From assembly GCA_036272325.1 (NCBI GenBank), contig DATAYY010000022.1:23494-87493 (forward strand): a stretch of 64,000 bases of DNA, in the 5' to 3' direction. The DNA is from Schlegelella_A sp036272325 (GTDB lineage: Bacteria > Pseudomonadota > Gammaproteobacteria > Burkholderiales > Burkholderiaceae_C). Made by a program: the position numbers and the translations under genes. This document shows, piece by piece, positions 46,072 to 54,451 of the stretch. Every line of letters starts with the position of its first letter. Position 1 is the first letter of the stretch. The notes under the pieces are model-generated. The model saw only the letters and a program-made list of their open reading frames with translations, made no database searches and had not been told where the DNA came from.

Positions 46072-48631
46072 GGTAGGCACTCTCGACGGCGCGGAAGCGC
46101 CCGGTCTCGCACATGCGCGAAAGCATGCGCGCCGTCATCGAGATCGTTTCCTGGTGCTTGCCGCCGCGCGTGAAGACGAAGAAGCTTCGCCCCGCGCTGA
46201 CGTGCGCGAGCTGCACCTTCTGCCACTCGTTCTTCAGGTGCATCTGATAGGCGAAGCCGAGCTTGATGTGATCCATCAGCTGCGCCCCGCGGTCGGGCTC
46301 GGGCGCTTCGCCGAGCTCGGTCGTGGTCGGCCCGAGCTGCTCGACCGCCGCCGAGTCGAGCTTGCCGACGAGCGACGGCGACGCCGGCGCAGGCGGCTGC
46401 AGCTCGCCGAGATCGACGTCGACTCCCGCGGTGGCGACGGCGGCCGACCAGTCAACGGCGGCTTCGTTGATGAGGCCGACCTGCTTGGCCTCTTCCGGGG
46501 TGAAGCGGCGCTCGATGGCTTCAGGCGCCACCTCGGCGATCGGCTCGGCGCGCGCGAAACCATCGACCGTGACCGGCACCGGCATCGCGAAGACCGCCTC
46601 GAGCTGCTTGACGAGCAGGTTGTGGTCGAGCTCGCTCAGTGGCTGGCCCTTCAGCGATTCGGCGTGGGCGGGCAGCAGCTTGCTGAAGAACTCGCGCTGC
46701 GCCGACTCCGGCCAGCCGATCAGCTTCATGCCCTCGTTGAGGTCCTTCATCAGCGGCGGCAGCTGGATCAGGAACTTCTTGCGGAACATCGGCGAGCCCT
46801 TCGGCTGGATGCTCATCACGAGGTCGACACCGACGCGGCGGTAGCGCCGGGCGCGGTCGGAGTCGGCGCCGTCGCGCACCGCGAGCACCAACGCCTGGCT
46901 CCAGACCTGGGCCAGGAATTCCAGCATGTACGACGGCAGCTGCATCGGCACCAGCGCCGCCTGCAGCTGCTGCATGTAGCGCTGCTGGATCCGCAGCTCC
47001 GACTCCTTCTGGTCGAGGACGACGGTGGCGCCCGACTTCTCGACCGCGCCCTCGCTCTGCTCGGCAATGAACTGCTCGAGCTCGGCGACCTTGGCGGCGT
47101 AGAGCTCGATCTGGTCGAAGTCGCCCTCGACGATCTCGTCGACGAGCTTCCTGACGCGGGTCAGGAATTTGGCGCCCGGCCCGATGTCGAAGTCGTCGAA
47201 GGCGTTGGCGAGCGAGGCGATCCGGTTGATGAAGCGACGCACCGGATGGCGCCGGGTCGAAAAGAACGTCTGGTCGCTGAGCGCGACGCGCAGCACCGGC
47301 AGCTGCAGGCGGGCGATCTCGCGCGCCATCTGCGGCGGCACCCGCGAGTCCGACAGGATCTGGTCGAACAGGCTGCCGACGACGTCGATCACCATGTGAT
47401 CGAGCTTGCCGGTCGAGGCCTGGATCAATTCCTCGCGGTGGGCGCGGATCAGATTGACTGCCATCAGGCCGGTCAGGCCTTCTCCGTAGGCGGGGTCGGC
47501 GCCGGGAGCGGCGCGCATCGAGTCGCCGAGGCCGCTGCGCGATGAGATGACGCCCTTGTCGGAACCGCTGGTCGGGCCGGCGTGGCGCGAGCTCGCGTAG
47601 CCGCTCGGTCGCGCGGCCGACGGTTGGCTGCGGGACAGCGCTCCGCCGGGGCCGCCGAGCAGGCTCGCCGGGCCGAGCTCGCCCGGCTGGCTCGAGATCG
47701 CGGTCAGCCTGCGCAAGAGGGTCATCAGCTGCTGGTCGGCAGCCTCCCTCGCGCGCGGACGCGAGTAGCCACCGCTGCTGTGCAGCGGATCGCGAATGCT
47801 CTCGACCGGCTCCGAGCGGCCGGGGAAGGCGGTCGCCAGCGCCCGCCGGTGCGCGGCGAGCAGGTCCATGTCGCTGCCCGGCCCGGACTCGATCTCGCCA
47901 TAGCCGCCGCCGCGCGACGAGTGAGCGCCGTCGCGCGGCAGGCTGGCGTAGCCCGAGTTGGCGGCGCCGAGCTGGTTGCCCGGCCCTTCGACGGTGCGCA
48001 CCGTGAGGTTCACCGGGCGCACGCCGCGTTCCTGGAACAGGCGCAGGACGTCGTCGTAGCACGCCGGCATCGCGTGAGCGACCGCCTGGCCGAGCTCACG
48101 CGCCAGGATTCGGCGGCTCTCGCGCTCGCCCGAGATCGCCTCGATGCCGCGGTGCAGCGCGGCGCCGACGATCTCGGCGCGCAGCGGATTGCGCTCGTCG
48201 TCGGCGCGGCCGACGTTGAGGAGCGCTCCCATGTAGGCGGCGAGCTCGCGCAGCTGCCATTCGCACTCGTGCGAGATCATCTGGCCGAGGCGGACGAAGT
48301 TCATCTGCTCCTCGACCTCCTTCTCGTCGACGAGGCTGAGCGTCTGCCAGTCGGCCGACTCGAGCTTGCGCTTGGCGTCGGTGCGCGGCGCGAGCTCCTT
48401 GGCGACTTTCTCGCGCAGCGCCTCGAGGAAGGCGTTCTGGTACGAGCCGAGGTTCCTGCGCAACTCCTGCAGGGTGACGATCAGCTGGTCGCGCTCGGCA
48501 ATCTTGATCGCGGTCTGCGCCTGCGCGTTCAGGCTCTCGGCCACGCGCATTGCCGCCGATGCGACGGCGTCGCGGATCAGCTGGATCGCTGCGTCGAGCG
48601 TGGCCTGGGCGCGCGGTTCGATCAGATTCAT
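46004..48631 (-). CDS. DUF1631 family protein
   Basis: An 875-residue cytoplasmic protein of the DUF1631 family, common in betaproteobacteria and without an assigned reaction. The N-terminal helical part includes LGQMISHECEWQLRELAAYMGALL. A low-complexity Ser/Gly/Pro/Arg-rich middle follows (about 250-400). A long helical C-terminal half follows, with FFSTRRHPVRRFINRIASLANAFDDF and a final SAGRSFFVFTRGGKHQETISMT-type region. It has no membrane segment or P-loop. The ATG at 48631 was chosen over an upstream extension with no family similarity. It overlaps the pdxA tail. Confidence 0.85.
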   Translation of the reverse strand: MNLIEPRAQATLDAAIQLIRDAVASAAMRVAESLNAQAQTAIKIAERDQLIVTLQELRRNLGSYQNAFLEALREKVAKELAPRTDAKRKLESADWQTLSLVDEKEVEEQMNFVRLGQMISHECEWQLRELAAYMGALLNVGRADDERNPLRAEIVGAALHRGIEAISGERESRRILARELGQAVAHAMPACYDDVLRLFQERGVRPVNLTVRTVEGPGNQLGAANSGYASLPRDGAHSSRGGGYGEIESGPGSDMDLLAAHRRALATAFPGRSEPVESIRDPLHSSGGYSRPRAREAADQQLMTLLRRLTAISSQPGELGPASLLGGPGGALSRSQPSAARPSGYASSRHAGPTSGSDKGVISSRSGLGDSMRAAPGADPAYGEGLTGLMAVNLIRAHREELIQASTGKLDHMVIDVVGSLFDQILSDSRVPPQMAREIARLQLPVLRVALSDQTFFSTRRHPVRRFINRIASLANAFDDFDIGPGAKFLTRVRKLVDEIVEGDFDQIELYAAKVAELEQFIAEQSEGAVEKSGATVVLDQKESELRIQQRYMQQLQAALVPMQLPSYMLEFLAQVWSQALVLAVRDGADSDRARRYRRVGVDLVMSIQPKGSPMFRKKFLIQLPPLMKDLNEGMKLIGWPESAQREFFSKLLPAHAESLKGQPLSELDHNLLVKQLEAVFAMPVPVTVDGFARAEPIAEVAPEAIERRFTPEEAKQVGLINEAAVDWSAAVATAGVDVDLGELQPPAPASPSLVGKLDSAAVEQLGPTTTELGEAPEPDRGAQLMDHIKLGFAYQMHLKNEWQKVQLAHVSAGRSFFVFTRGGKHQETISMTARMLSRMCETGRFRAVESAYLMERATLRARKQLAALGAPTKH

Positions 48632-48730
48632 CTCTGCGTCGGGCCGGTGGGAGGCAGATTTCCTCGAGCGGGCGAAGATTTTCCTAGTATGGGGCCAAAG
48701 ATCGCAGCGATTGCGGCACTGCGTCACGCT

Positions 48731-48747
48731 CCGCCGCGGTGCGGCGG
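48731..48747. other. GC hairpin in the mscL to DUF1631 gap
   Basis: CCGCCGC and GCGGCGG (7-bp stem, GGT loop) lie in the 132-base gap downstream of the mscL stop. There is no T-run on either strand, so it may be an RNA 3' end or chance in GC-rich DNA. The remainder of the gap holds nothing I recognise. Confidence 0.25.
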
Positions 48748-48763
48748 CGGCGCTTCGGGAGCC

Positions 48764-49186
48764 TCAGCGACGCAGGGAGTCGCGGATCTCGCGCAGCAGC
48801 AGGACGTCCTCGGCCGGCGCGGCGGGCGGCGGCGTCGCCTGGCGCAGCCGATTGATCTGCTTGACCATCACGAAGATGATGAAGGCGAGGATCAGGAAGT
48901 TGAGCAGCACGGTGAGGAAGTTGCCGTACGCGAACAGCGGCACCCCGGCCTTGGTCAGCGCTTCGTAGGTCATCGGCCCGGAGTAGTTCGGTGGCGGCGG
49001 CGCCAGCGCGATGAAGTAATTCGAGAAATCGAGGCCGCCGAAGATGCGGCCGAGGATCGGCATGATCAGGTCCTTGACCAGCGAGTCGACGATCTTGGCG
49101 AACGCTGCGCCGATGATGACGCCGACCGCCAGGTCGACGACGTTGCCTTTGGAGGCGAACTCCTTGAACTCGGTCATGAAACTCAT
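48764..49186 (-). CDS. mscL: Large-conductance mechanosensitive channel
   Basis: A 140-residue channel that opens under membrane tension to release solutes in hypo-osmotic shock. MSFMTEFKEFASKGNVVDLAVGVIIGAAF is the N-terminal amphipathic helix and TM1. FGNFL-type segments and FLILAFIIFVMVKQINRL form TM2. A Pro-rich linker and C-terminal helix LLLREIRDSL end it. The ATG at 49186 has GGAGGAG upstream. It is divergent from petA. Confidence 0.95.
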   Translation of the reverse strand: MSFMTEFKEFASKGNVVDLAVGVIIGAAFAKIVDSLVKDLIMPILGRIFGGLDFSNYFIALAPPPPNYSGPMTYEALTKAGVPLFAYGNFLTVLLNFLILAFIIFVMVKQINRLRQATPPPAAPAEDVLLLREIRDSLRR

Positions 49187-49350
49187 GCTGCGTCTCCTCC
49201 ATTCGATGGCGGCCTGAGGGCGGCGGCGCGAGTATCGCCTGCCGTCGCCAAGGCGGCGCTGCCGGGCTGCGTCGCGGCTCGCGCTTGACGCGTCCGCTAG
49301 AATTGCGGGTTGACTTCTCGGGTCTCGTCGAGACTCTTGCCAGGACAAAC

Positions 49351-49950
49351 ATGACTGACCAGAAGATCGACGGCGGCAAGCGCACCTGGATCATCGCATC
49401 GGGTTGCGCTGGCGCCGTCGGCGCAGGCTTTCTCGCCGTTCCCTTCGTCAGCAGCTTCGAGCCTTCCGAACGTGCCCGCGCCGCCGGCGCCCCCGTCGAG
49501 GCCGACATCAGCGCCCTCAAACCGGGCGAGAAGATGACGGTCGAGTGGCGCGGCAAGCCGGTCTGGATCGTGCGTCGCACGCCCGAGCAGCTCGCCGAGT
49601 TGCCCAAGCTCGACAAGGAACTCGCCGACCCCGAATCGCAGCGCACGACGTTCGCGTCGACGCCCGAGTTCGCGCGCAACGACTGGCGCTCGCTCAAGCC
49701 CGAGTACCTCGTCGTCGTCGGCATCTGCAGCCACCTCGGCTGCTCGCCGAGCGACAAGTTCACGCCCGGCGCGCAGCCCTCGCTGCCGGACGACTGGGCG
49801 GGTGGTTTCCTATGCCCATGCCACGGCTCGACCTTCGACATGGCCGGCCGCGTCTTCAAGGACAAGCCGGCGCCGGACAATCTCGAGGTCCCGCCCTACA
49901 TGTACCTCAGTGACAGCAGGGTCCTGATCGGCGAAGAGAAGAAGGCCTGA
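49351..49950 (+). CDS. petA: Ubiquinol-cytochrome c reductase iron-sulfur (Rieske) subunit
   Basis: The 199-residue Rieske protein of the bc1 complex has an N-terminal membrane anchor (about residues 12-32). The 2Fe-2S cluster is bound by Cys126 and His128 in CSHLGC and Cys155 and His158 in CPCHGS. Cys131 and Cys157 are placed for the disulfide. It is the first gene of petABC. A TAGAAT hexamer at 49298-49303 lies about 50 bases upstream as a possible -10, but no good -35 precedes it. Confidence 0.96.
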   Translation: MTDQKIDGGKRTWIIASGCAGAVGAGFLAVPFVSSFEPSERARAAGAPVEADISALKPGEKMTVEWRGKPVWIVRRTPEQLAELPKLDKELADPESQRTTFASTPEFARNDWRSLKPEYLVVVGICSHLGCSPSDKFTPGAQPSLPDDWAGGFLCPCHGSTFDMAGRVFKDKPAPDNLEVPPYMYLSDSRVLIGEEKKA

Positions 49951-49988
49951 GCGCCGCGCCCAACAACGCATTCGCAGGAACACGATCG

Positions 49989-51389
49989 ATGGCTGAAATG
50001 CAGACCGCGCCAGCAGGCGCCGGCGCCGGGCGGCGCCTGTTGACCTGGGTCGACAACCGGTTCCCGCTCTCGAAGCTCTACAACGAGCACATGGGGCAGT
50101 ACTACGCGCCGAAGAACTTCAACATCTGGTACGTCTTCGGCTCGCTCGCGCTGCTCGTCCTGGTCAACCAGATCCTGACCGGCATCTTCCTGACGATGCA
50201 CTACAAGCCCGACGCCGCCAAGGCGTTCGAGTCGGTCGAGTACATCATGCGCGACGTGCCTTGGGGCTGGCTCGTCCGCTACATGCATTCGACGGGCGCG
50301 TCGGCGTTCTTCATCGTCGTCTACCTGCACATGTGGCGGGGCCTGATCTACGGCAGCTACAGAAAGCCCCGCGAGCTGGTCTGGCTGTTCGGCTGCGCGA
50401 TCTTCCTCTGCCTGATGGCCGAGGCGTTCATGGGCTACCTGCTGCCGTGGGGCCAGATGAGCTACTGGGGCGCGCAGGTGATCGTCAATCTGTTCTCCGC
50501 GATTCCCTTCGTCGGCCCCGACCTGTCGCTCCTCATCCGGGGCGACTACGTCGTCGGCGACGCGACGCTGAACCGCTTCTTCAGCTTCCACGTCATCGCC
50601 GTTCCGCTCGTCCTGCTCGGCCTCGTCGCCGCCCACGTCATCGCGCTGCACGAGGTCGGTTCCAACAATCCCGACGGCGTCGAGATCAAGGAGAAGAAGG
50701 ACGCCAGCGGCAACCCGCTCGACGGCATCCCGTTCCATCCGTACTACACGGTGCACGACATCTATGCCGTGAGCGTGTTCCTGTTCATCTTCAGCGCGGT
50801 GCTGTTCTTTGCTCCCGAGGGCGGCGGCTACTTCCTCGAGTTCAACAACTTCATCGAGGCCAACCCGCTGAAGACGCCGGCGCACATCGCCCCGGTCTGG
50901 TACTTCACGCCGTACTACTCGATGCTGCGCGCGACGACCGAGATCATGGTCAATGCCGTTTCCGTCATCCTCGGCGTCGCCGCAGTGATGGCGATCCTGC
51001 GCGGCGGCTTCCGCTCGGGCGGCAAGGTCGCGGTCGCGCTCGCGGCGGTCGTCGCGGTCTACCTGCTCAAGACTTTCGACGCCAAGTTCTGGGGCGTCGT
51101 CATCATGGGCGGCGCGGTGATGATCCTGTTCTTCCTGCCCTGGCTCGACCGCTCGCCGGTGAAGTCGATCCGCTATCGCCCGGGCTGGCACCGGGGCGTC
51201 TACGGTGTCTTCCTCGTCTTCTTCCTCGCCCTCGGCTACCTCGGCTCGCAGCCGCCGTCGCCGAGCGGCAACTACATTTCGCAGCTCGGCACGCTGGTCT
51301 ACTTCGGCTTCTTCCTGCTGATGCCCTGGTGGAGCCGCATGGGCACCTTCACGCCGGTGCCGGACCGCGTCACCTTCGCAGCCCACTGA
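49989..51389 (+). CDS. petB: Ubiquinol-cytochrome c reductase cytochrome b subunit
   Basis: This 466-residue membrane subunit carries the two b hemes and the quinone sites. MHSTGASAFFIVVYLHMWRG and the NRFFSFHVIAVPLVL/HVIALHEVGSNNP segments supply the axial histidines, and TPAHIAPVWYFTPYYSMLRA is part of the C-terminal half. It is longer than the mitochondrial form, as in other proteobacteria, with extra C-terminal membrane segments. It is 38 bases after petA. Confidence 0.96.
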   Translation: MAEMQTAPAGAGAGRRLLTWVDNRFPLSKLYNEHMGQYYAPKNFNIWYVFGSLALLVLVNQILTGIFLTMHYKPDAAKAFESVEYIMRDVPWGWLVRYMHSTGASAFFIVVYLHMWRGLIYGSYRKPRELVWLFGCAIFLCLMAEAFMGYLLPWGQMSYWGAQVIVNLFSAIPFVGPDLSLLIRGDYVVGDATLNRFFSFHVIAVPLVLLGLVAAHVIALHEVGSNNPDGVEIKEKKDASGNPLDGIPFHPYYTVHDIYAVSVFLFIFSAVLFFAPEGGGYFLEFNNFIEANPLKTPAHIAPVWYFTPYYSMLRATTEIMVNAVSVILGVAAVMAILRGGFRSGGKVAVALAAVVAVYLLKTFDAKFWGVVIMGGAVMILFFLPWLDRSPVKSIRYRPGWHRGVYGVFLVFFLALGYLGSQPPSPSGNYISQLGTLVYFGFFLLMPWWSRMGTFTPVPDRVTFAAH

Positions 51390-51409
51390 TCGCAGCCGAG
51401 CCTTCGACG

Positions 51410-52189
51410 ATGAACACACTCCTGCTCAGACTGCTGGTCGTCCTCGGCCTCGCACTGCCGCTCGCTCCTGCCGCGGCGAACGAGGGTGGCTATCCCTGGG
51501 ATCAGTTCCCGGTCACCAAGATGACCGATATCGCGGCGCTGCAGAACGGCGCCCGCATCTTCACCAACTACTGCCTCGGCTGCCACTCGGCCTCGTACAT
51601 GCGCTACAACCGCATGCACGACATCGGCCTGACCGACGACGAGATCAAGAAGAACCTCCTGTTCGCGACCGACAAGGTCGGCGACACGATGAAGTCGACG
51701 ATCGACCCGCGCCAGGCCAAGGACTGGTTCGGAACCGCGCCACCGGATCTCTCGGTCATCGCGCGCTCGCGCGCCGAGGTCGGCAAGGGCAGCGGCGCCG
51801 ACTACCTCTACACCCTCTGGCGTACGTTCTACCGCGACGACTCGCGGCCGACCGGCTGGAACAACCTCGCGTTCCCCGACATCGCGATGCCGCACGCGCT
51901 CTGGCAGTTGCAGGGCGAGCGGCGCGCGAAGTTCGTCGACGTCAAGGATCCGCACGAAGAGGGCAAGATGGTGCACCGTTTCGCCGGCTTCGAGCAGATC
52001 ACGCCCGGGACGCTCGACGACCTGCACTACGACGAAACGGTCGGCGATCTGGTCGCCTACCTGCAATGGATCGGCGAGCCGGCGCAGGGGAGCCGCGTCC
52101 GCGTCGGCGTCGCCGTGCTCGTCTTTCTCGGCTTGCTCATCGTGATCACCTGGCGGCTGAGCTCGGCGTACTGGAGAACCGTCCGCTAG
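51410..52189 (+). CDS. petC: Ubiquinol-cytochrome c reductase cytochrome c1 subunit
   Basis: A 259-residue cytochrome c1 with a cleaved signal peptide (about residues 1-23). The covalent heme site is C55-L-G-C58-H59, and a C-terminal membrane anchor (about 233-252) ends near SSAYWRTVR. The region FPDIAMPHALWQLQG supplies the Met side. The frame is open upstream inside petB, but the ATG at 51410 starts a clear signal peptide, 20 bases after the petB stop. Confidence 0.95.
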   Translation: MNTLLLRLLVVLGLALPLAPAAANEGGYPWDQFPVTKMTDIAALQNGARIFTNYCLGCHSASYMRYNRMHDIGLTDDEIKKNLLFATDKVGDTMKSTIDPRQAKDWFGTAPPDLSVIARSRAEVGKGSGADYLYTLWRTFYRDDSRPTGWNNLAFPDIAMPHALWQLQGERRAKFVDVKDPHEEGKMVHRFAGFEQITPGTLDDLHYDETVGDLVAYLQWIGEPAQGSRVRVGVAVLVFLGLLIVITWRLSSAYWRTVR

Positions 52190-52212
52190 TGCCGCCGCCG
52201 CCGCGGCGGCAC
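52189..52212 (+). other. Perfect 10-bp GC hairpin after petC
   Basis: GTGCCGCCGC (52189-52198) and GCGGCGGCAC (52203-52212) pair perfectly around a four-base loop, beginning at the last base of the petC stop codon. No T-run follows, so it may protect the 3' end of petABC RNA from exonucleases. Confidence 0.5.
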
Positions 52213-52218
52213 GCTCGT

Positions 52219-52263
52219 AAGGCGAAGCCGGCGATGGCGCCCGCTTCGCCTTCCGCTCTTTTC
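52219..52263 (+). terminator. Terminator-like hairpin between petC and sspA
   Basis: AAGGCGAAGC (52219-52228) and GCTTCGCCTT (52243-52252) form a perfect 10-bp stem with a 14-base loop, followed by CCGCTCTTTTC. The T-tract is late and interrupted, so termination may be partial. Confidence 0.5.
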
Positions 52264-52291
52264 TGACAAGTCTCCTGGGAGTTTTTCGACC

Positions 52292-52903
52292 ATGATGGTG
52301 CTCTATTCCGGAACCACCGACCCGTACTCGCACCGCTGCCGCTTCGTCCTCTTCGAGAAGGGGATGGACTTCGAGATCCGCGACGTCGACCTGTTCGCGA
52401 AGCCCGAAGACATCGCGCTGATGAATCCGTACAACGAGGTGCCGATCCTCGTCGAGCGCGACCTCATCCTGTACGAGTCGCACATCATCAACGAGTACAT
52501 CGACGAGCGCTTCCCGCACCCGCAGCTGATGCCGGGCGATCCGGTGGCGCGGGCGCGGGTGCGGCTGTTCCTGTTCAACTTCGAGAAGGAGCTGTTCGCC
52601 CACGTCAACGTCCTCGAGGGCCGCGGCGTCAAGGGGACCGACAAGCAGCTCGAGAAGGCGCGCTCGCAGATCCGCGACCGGCTGACCCAGCTCGCGCCGA
52701 TCTTCCTGAAGAACAAGTACATGCTCGGCGACGATTTCTCGATGCTCGACGTCGCAATCGCGCCGCTGCTGTGGCGGCTCGACTACTACGGCATCGACAT
52801 GTCGAAGAACGCCGTGCCGCTTCTGAAGTACGCCGAGCGCATCTTCTCGCGCCCGGCCTACATCGAGGCGCTGACGCCGTCCGAGAAGGTGATGCGAAAG
52901 TAG
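52292..52903 (+). CDS. sspA: Stringent starvation protein A
   Basis: A 203-residue glutathione S-transferase-fold protein that binds RNA polymerase and is needed for stress responses in studied bacteria. The N-terminal thioredoxin-like part (LYSGTTDPYSHRCRFVL and NEVPILVERDLILYES) and the C-terminal helical part (LFNFEKELFAHV and FSMLDVAIAPLLWRLDYYGI) are typical. GGGAG lies about 12 bases ahead of the start. It usually follows petABC in betaproteobacteria. Confidence 0.94.
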   Translation: MMVLYSGTTDPYSHRCRFVLFEKGMDFEIRDVDLFAKPEDIALMNPYNEVPILVERDLILYESHIINEYIDERFPHPQLMPGDPVARARVRLFLFNFEKELFAHVNVLEGRGVKGTDKQLEKARSQIRDRLTQLAPIFLKNKYMLGDDFSMLDVAIAPLLWRLDYYGIDMSKNAVPLLKYAERIFSRPAYIEALTPSEKVMRK

Positions 52904-52905
52904 CA

Positions 52906-52975
52906 GGCGGCCCGTGGCACCACGCTCACTCCGCTCTGTCCCCCGAGGGGCTACGGCACGCTCGGGGCGGCCCGT
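52906..52975. repeat. Hairpin flanked by short direct repeats in the sspA-sspB gap
   Basis: CCCCGAG (52941-52947) and CTCGGGG (52961-52967) form a 7-bp stem with a 13-base loop. Two copies of GGCGGCCCGT at 52906-52915 and 52966-52975 bracket it. This resembles GC-rich repeated intergenic elements of betaproteobacteria, but I see only one copy in the window. Confidence 0.35.
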
Positions 52976-52986
52976 CGCCTACTGAC

Positions 52987-53559
52987 ATGACGTCGCCGAT
53001 CGCCCCCGCCTCCGCCGGCACGTCGACGCGGCCCTACCTGATCCGCGCCCTGCACGACTGGTGCACCGACAACGGCTTCACGCCGTACATCGCCGTCTTC
53101 GTCGACGAGCATGTCCAGGTGCCGAAGGAATACGTCAAGAACAACGAGATCGTCCTCAACGTCGGCTTCGAGGCGACGAGCGCGCTCAAGCTCGGCAACG
53201 AGCTGATCGAGTTCAAGGCGCGCTTTGGCGGCACCTCGCGCGAGATCGCAGTTCCGATCGATCACGTGATCGCGATCTACGCGCGCGAGAACGGCCAGGG
53301 AATGGCGTTTCCGATGCCGGCCGAGACGACCTCGAGCGATCCCGCCGAGGGCGCCAGGGACGATGCGCCGGCGCTGTCGCCGCGCGGGCCGCGGCTCGCA
53401 GGGAGCTCGAACGCGACGACACGCAGGGGTGCGAACGCGCTCACCTTGAGCCCCTCGCCGGCATTGCCGGCGGCGAAGCCATCGAGCGAGCCGCCTGCGG
53501 AGCCGCCGCCGAGTCCGCCACCAACGCCCAAGCGGCCATCGCTGAAGCGCGTGAAATAG
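52987..53559 (+). CDS. sspB: ClpXP protease specificity-enhancing factor SspB
   Basis: A 190-residue adaptor that delivers ssrA-tagged proteins to ClpXP. The substrate-binding domain (about residues 15-115) includes TRPYLIRALHDWCTDNGFTPYIAVFVD and SREIAVPIDHVIAIYARENGQGM. A long Pro/Ala/Ser-rich linker follows (about 115-180). The extreme C-terminus RPSLKRVK matches the ClpX-binding tail of SspB proteins. The ATG at 52987 was chosen over an upstream extension that overlaps sspA. Confidence 0.92.
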   Translation: MTSPIAPASAGTSTRPYLIRALHDWCTDNGFTPYIAVFVDEHVQVPKEYVKNNEIVLNVGFEATSALKLGNELIEFKARFGGTSREIAVPIDHVIAIYARENGQGMAFPMPAETTSSDPAEGARDDAPALSPRGPRLAGSSNATTRRGANALTLSPSPALPAAKPSSEPPAEPPPSPPPTPKRPSLKRVK

Positions 53560-53595
53560 CGCGGCTGCGCCGGCAATCGCGGCGGCACGCACACC

Positions 53596-53601
53596 TATAC
53601 T
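53596..53601 (+). promoter_or_regulatory. Candidate -10 element of the tRNA-Thr gene
   Basis: TATACT followed by a GC-rich stretch (GCCGCGGCCCCGG) lies about 40 bases ahead of the tRNA. No convincing -35 is present 16-18 bases upstream. Confidence 0.35.
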
Positions 53602-53641
53602 GCCGCGGCCCCGGTCGCTCGCCCGAGCCGCGCGACCGATC

Positions 53642-53717
53642 GCCGGCTTAGCTCAGTTGGTAGAGCACCCGCCTTGTAAGCGGAAGGTCGTCCGTTCGAT
53701 TCGGACAGCCGGCACCA
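53642..53717 (+). tRNA. tRNA-Thr, anticodon TGT
   Basis: A complete 76-base tRNA with encoded CCA. The acceptor GCCGGCT pairs with AGCCGGC. The D-arm is GCTC/GAGC, the anticodon loop is CTTGTAA with anticodon TGT at its centre, and the T-arm is GTCCG/CGGAC with TTCGATT. It corresponds to the standard bacterial tRNA-Thr(UGU). Pair 27-43 is a C-A mismatch at the outer end of the anticodon stem; the other four pairs are intact. Confidence 0.95.
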
Positions 53718-53732
53718 CATCGATCGACGATG

Positions 53733-54428
53733 TCAATCGGCTGCGCGTTCAGGCGCGCCAGGATCGGGCGTTGTCCTTCGTGACGTCGCGACGACCAATG
53801 GCTGGCGCTCCGAAGGCAGGGTGATGACGGGCAGAACCCGGCTCGCCGTCAACCACGAGGTCCCGAACGAGATGAGACCGACGGTCTCGCCCCAGAAGGC
53901 GAGGGCCTCTTGCTTGGTGATCGCTCGGGCGATGAAGAGCGCTGCCGAGGCCACCATCCCCCAGCCGCAGATCATGTAGATCGCGGTCCGCCAGCGAGCT
54001 TGGCGATGCCCCTTTGCCTTGGCTCTGCGCATGAAGATCACGCAAAACCACGCCAGCACGATGAACAGCGCCGTGGCCGACGCAAGGTGCACCCCGCCGA
54101 TGATCTCTCGCGCCGTGTCGTCGCAGGAGCATGGGAACAACGCGACGCCCAGTGCTGACGCGCAGGCAACCTTCGCGAGCCACATCTCCGTTTCCGAAAG
54201 ACCGTTGTAGGCGAGCAGGAATGCGGAGATGACGAACAGGAACCCCACGAAGATGATCCGCGGCCAGACGTCGGGATCCGCAATCCAGAACGAGGCGCTG
54301 ATCGAGCTGATCGAGCCGCGGGTGAGCGCCAGCTCGATGAACGGCAGCGTGAGCGCGAACGCGCCGATCAGGAACTTGATCGTGTACTGATCGATCTCCG
54401 GCCGTCTCGGCGCTCCGATCAGCAGCAC
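53733..54428 (-). CDS. Multispanning membrane protein, unknown (DUF998-like layout)
   Basis: A 231-residue protein with about six hydrophobic segments. Recognisable stretches are FVGFLFVISAFLLAYNGLSETEMWLAKVA, GVALFPCSCDD with paired Cys, HLASATALFIVLAWFCVIFMRRAKAKG, and FWGETVGLISFGTSWL. This layout resembles bacterial integral membrane proteins of the DUF998 type, but the assignment is not firm. It probably starts at the GTG at 54428; no good ribosome site is visible. It lies 23 bases downstream of dsbA on the same strand. Confidence 0.6.
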   Translation of the reverse strand: MLLIGAPRRPEIDQYTIKFLIGAFALTLPFIELALTRGSISSISASFWIADPDVWPRIIFVGFLFVISAFLLAYNGLSETEMWLAKVACASALGVALFPCSCDDTAREIIGGVHLASATALFIVLAWFCVIFMRRAKAKGHRQARWRTAIYMICGWGMVASAALFIARAITKQEALAFWGETVGLISFGTSWLTASRVLPVITLPSERQPLVVATSRRTTPDPGAPERAAD

Positions 54429-54451
54429 GACTGCTTCTCCACGACGCCGGC

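Noticed and set aside
53642..53717. The C-A mismatch at 27-43 as evidence of a tRNA pseudogene
   Set aside because: All other stems, the anticodon loop, conserved bases and the CCA end are intact. Mismatches at the outer anticodon stem pair are tolerated.
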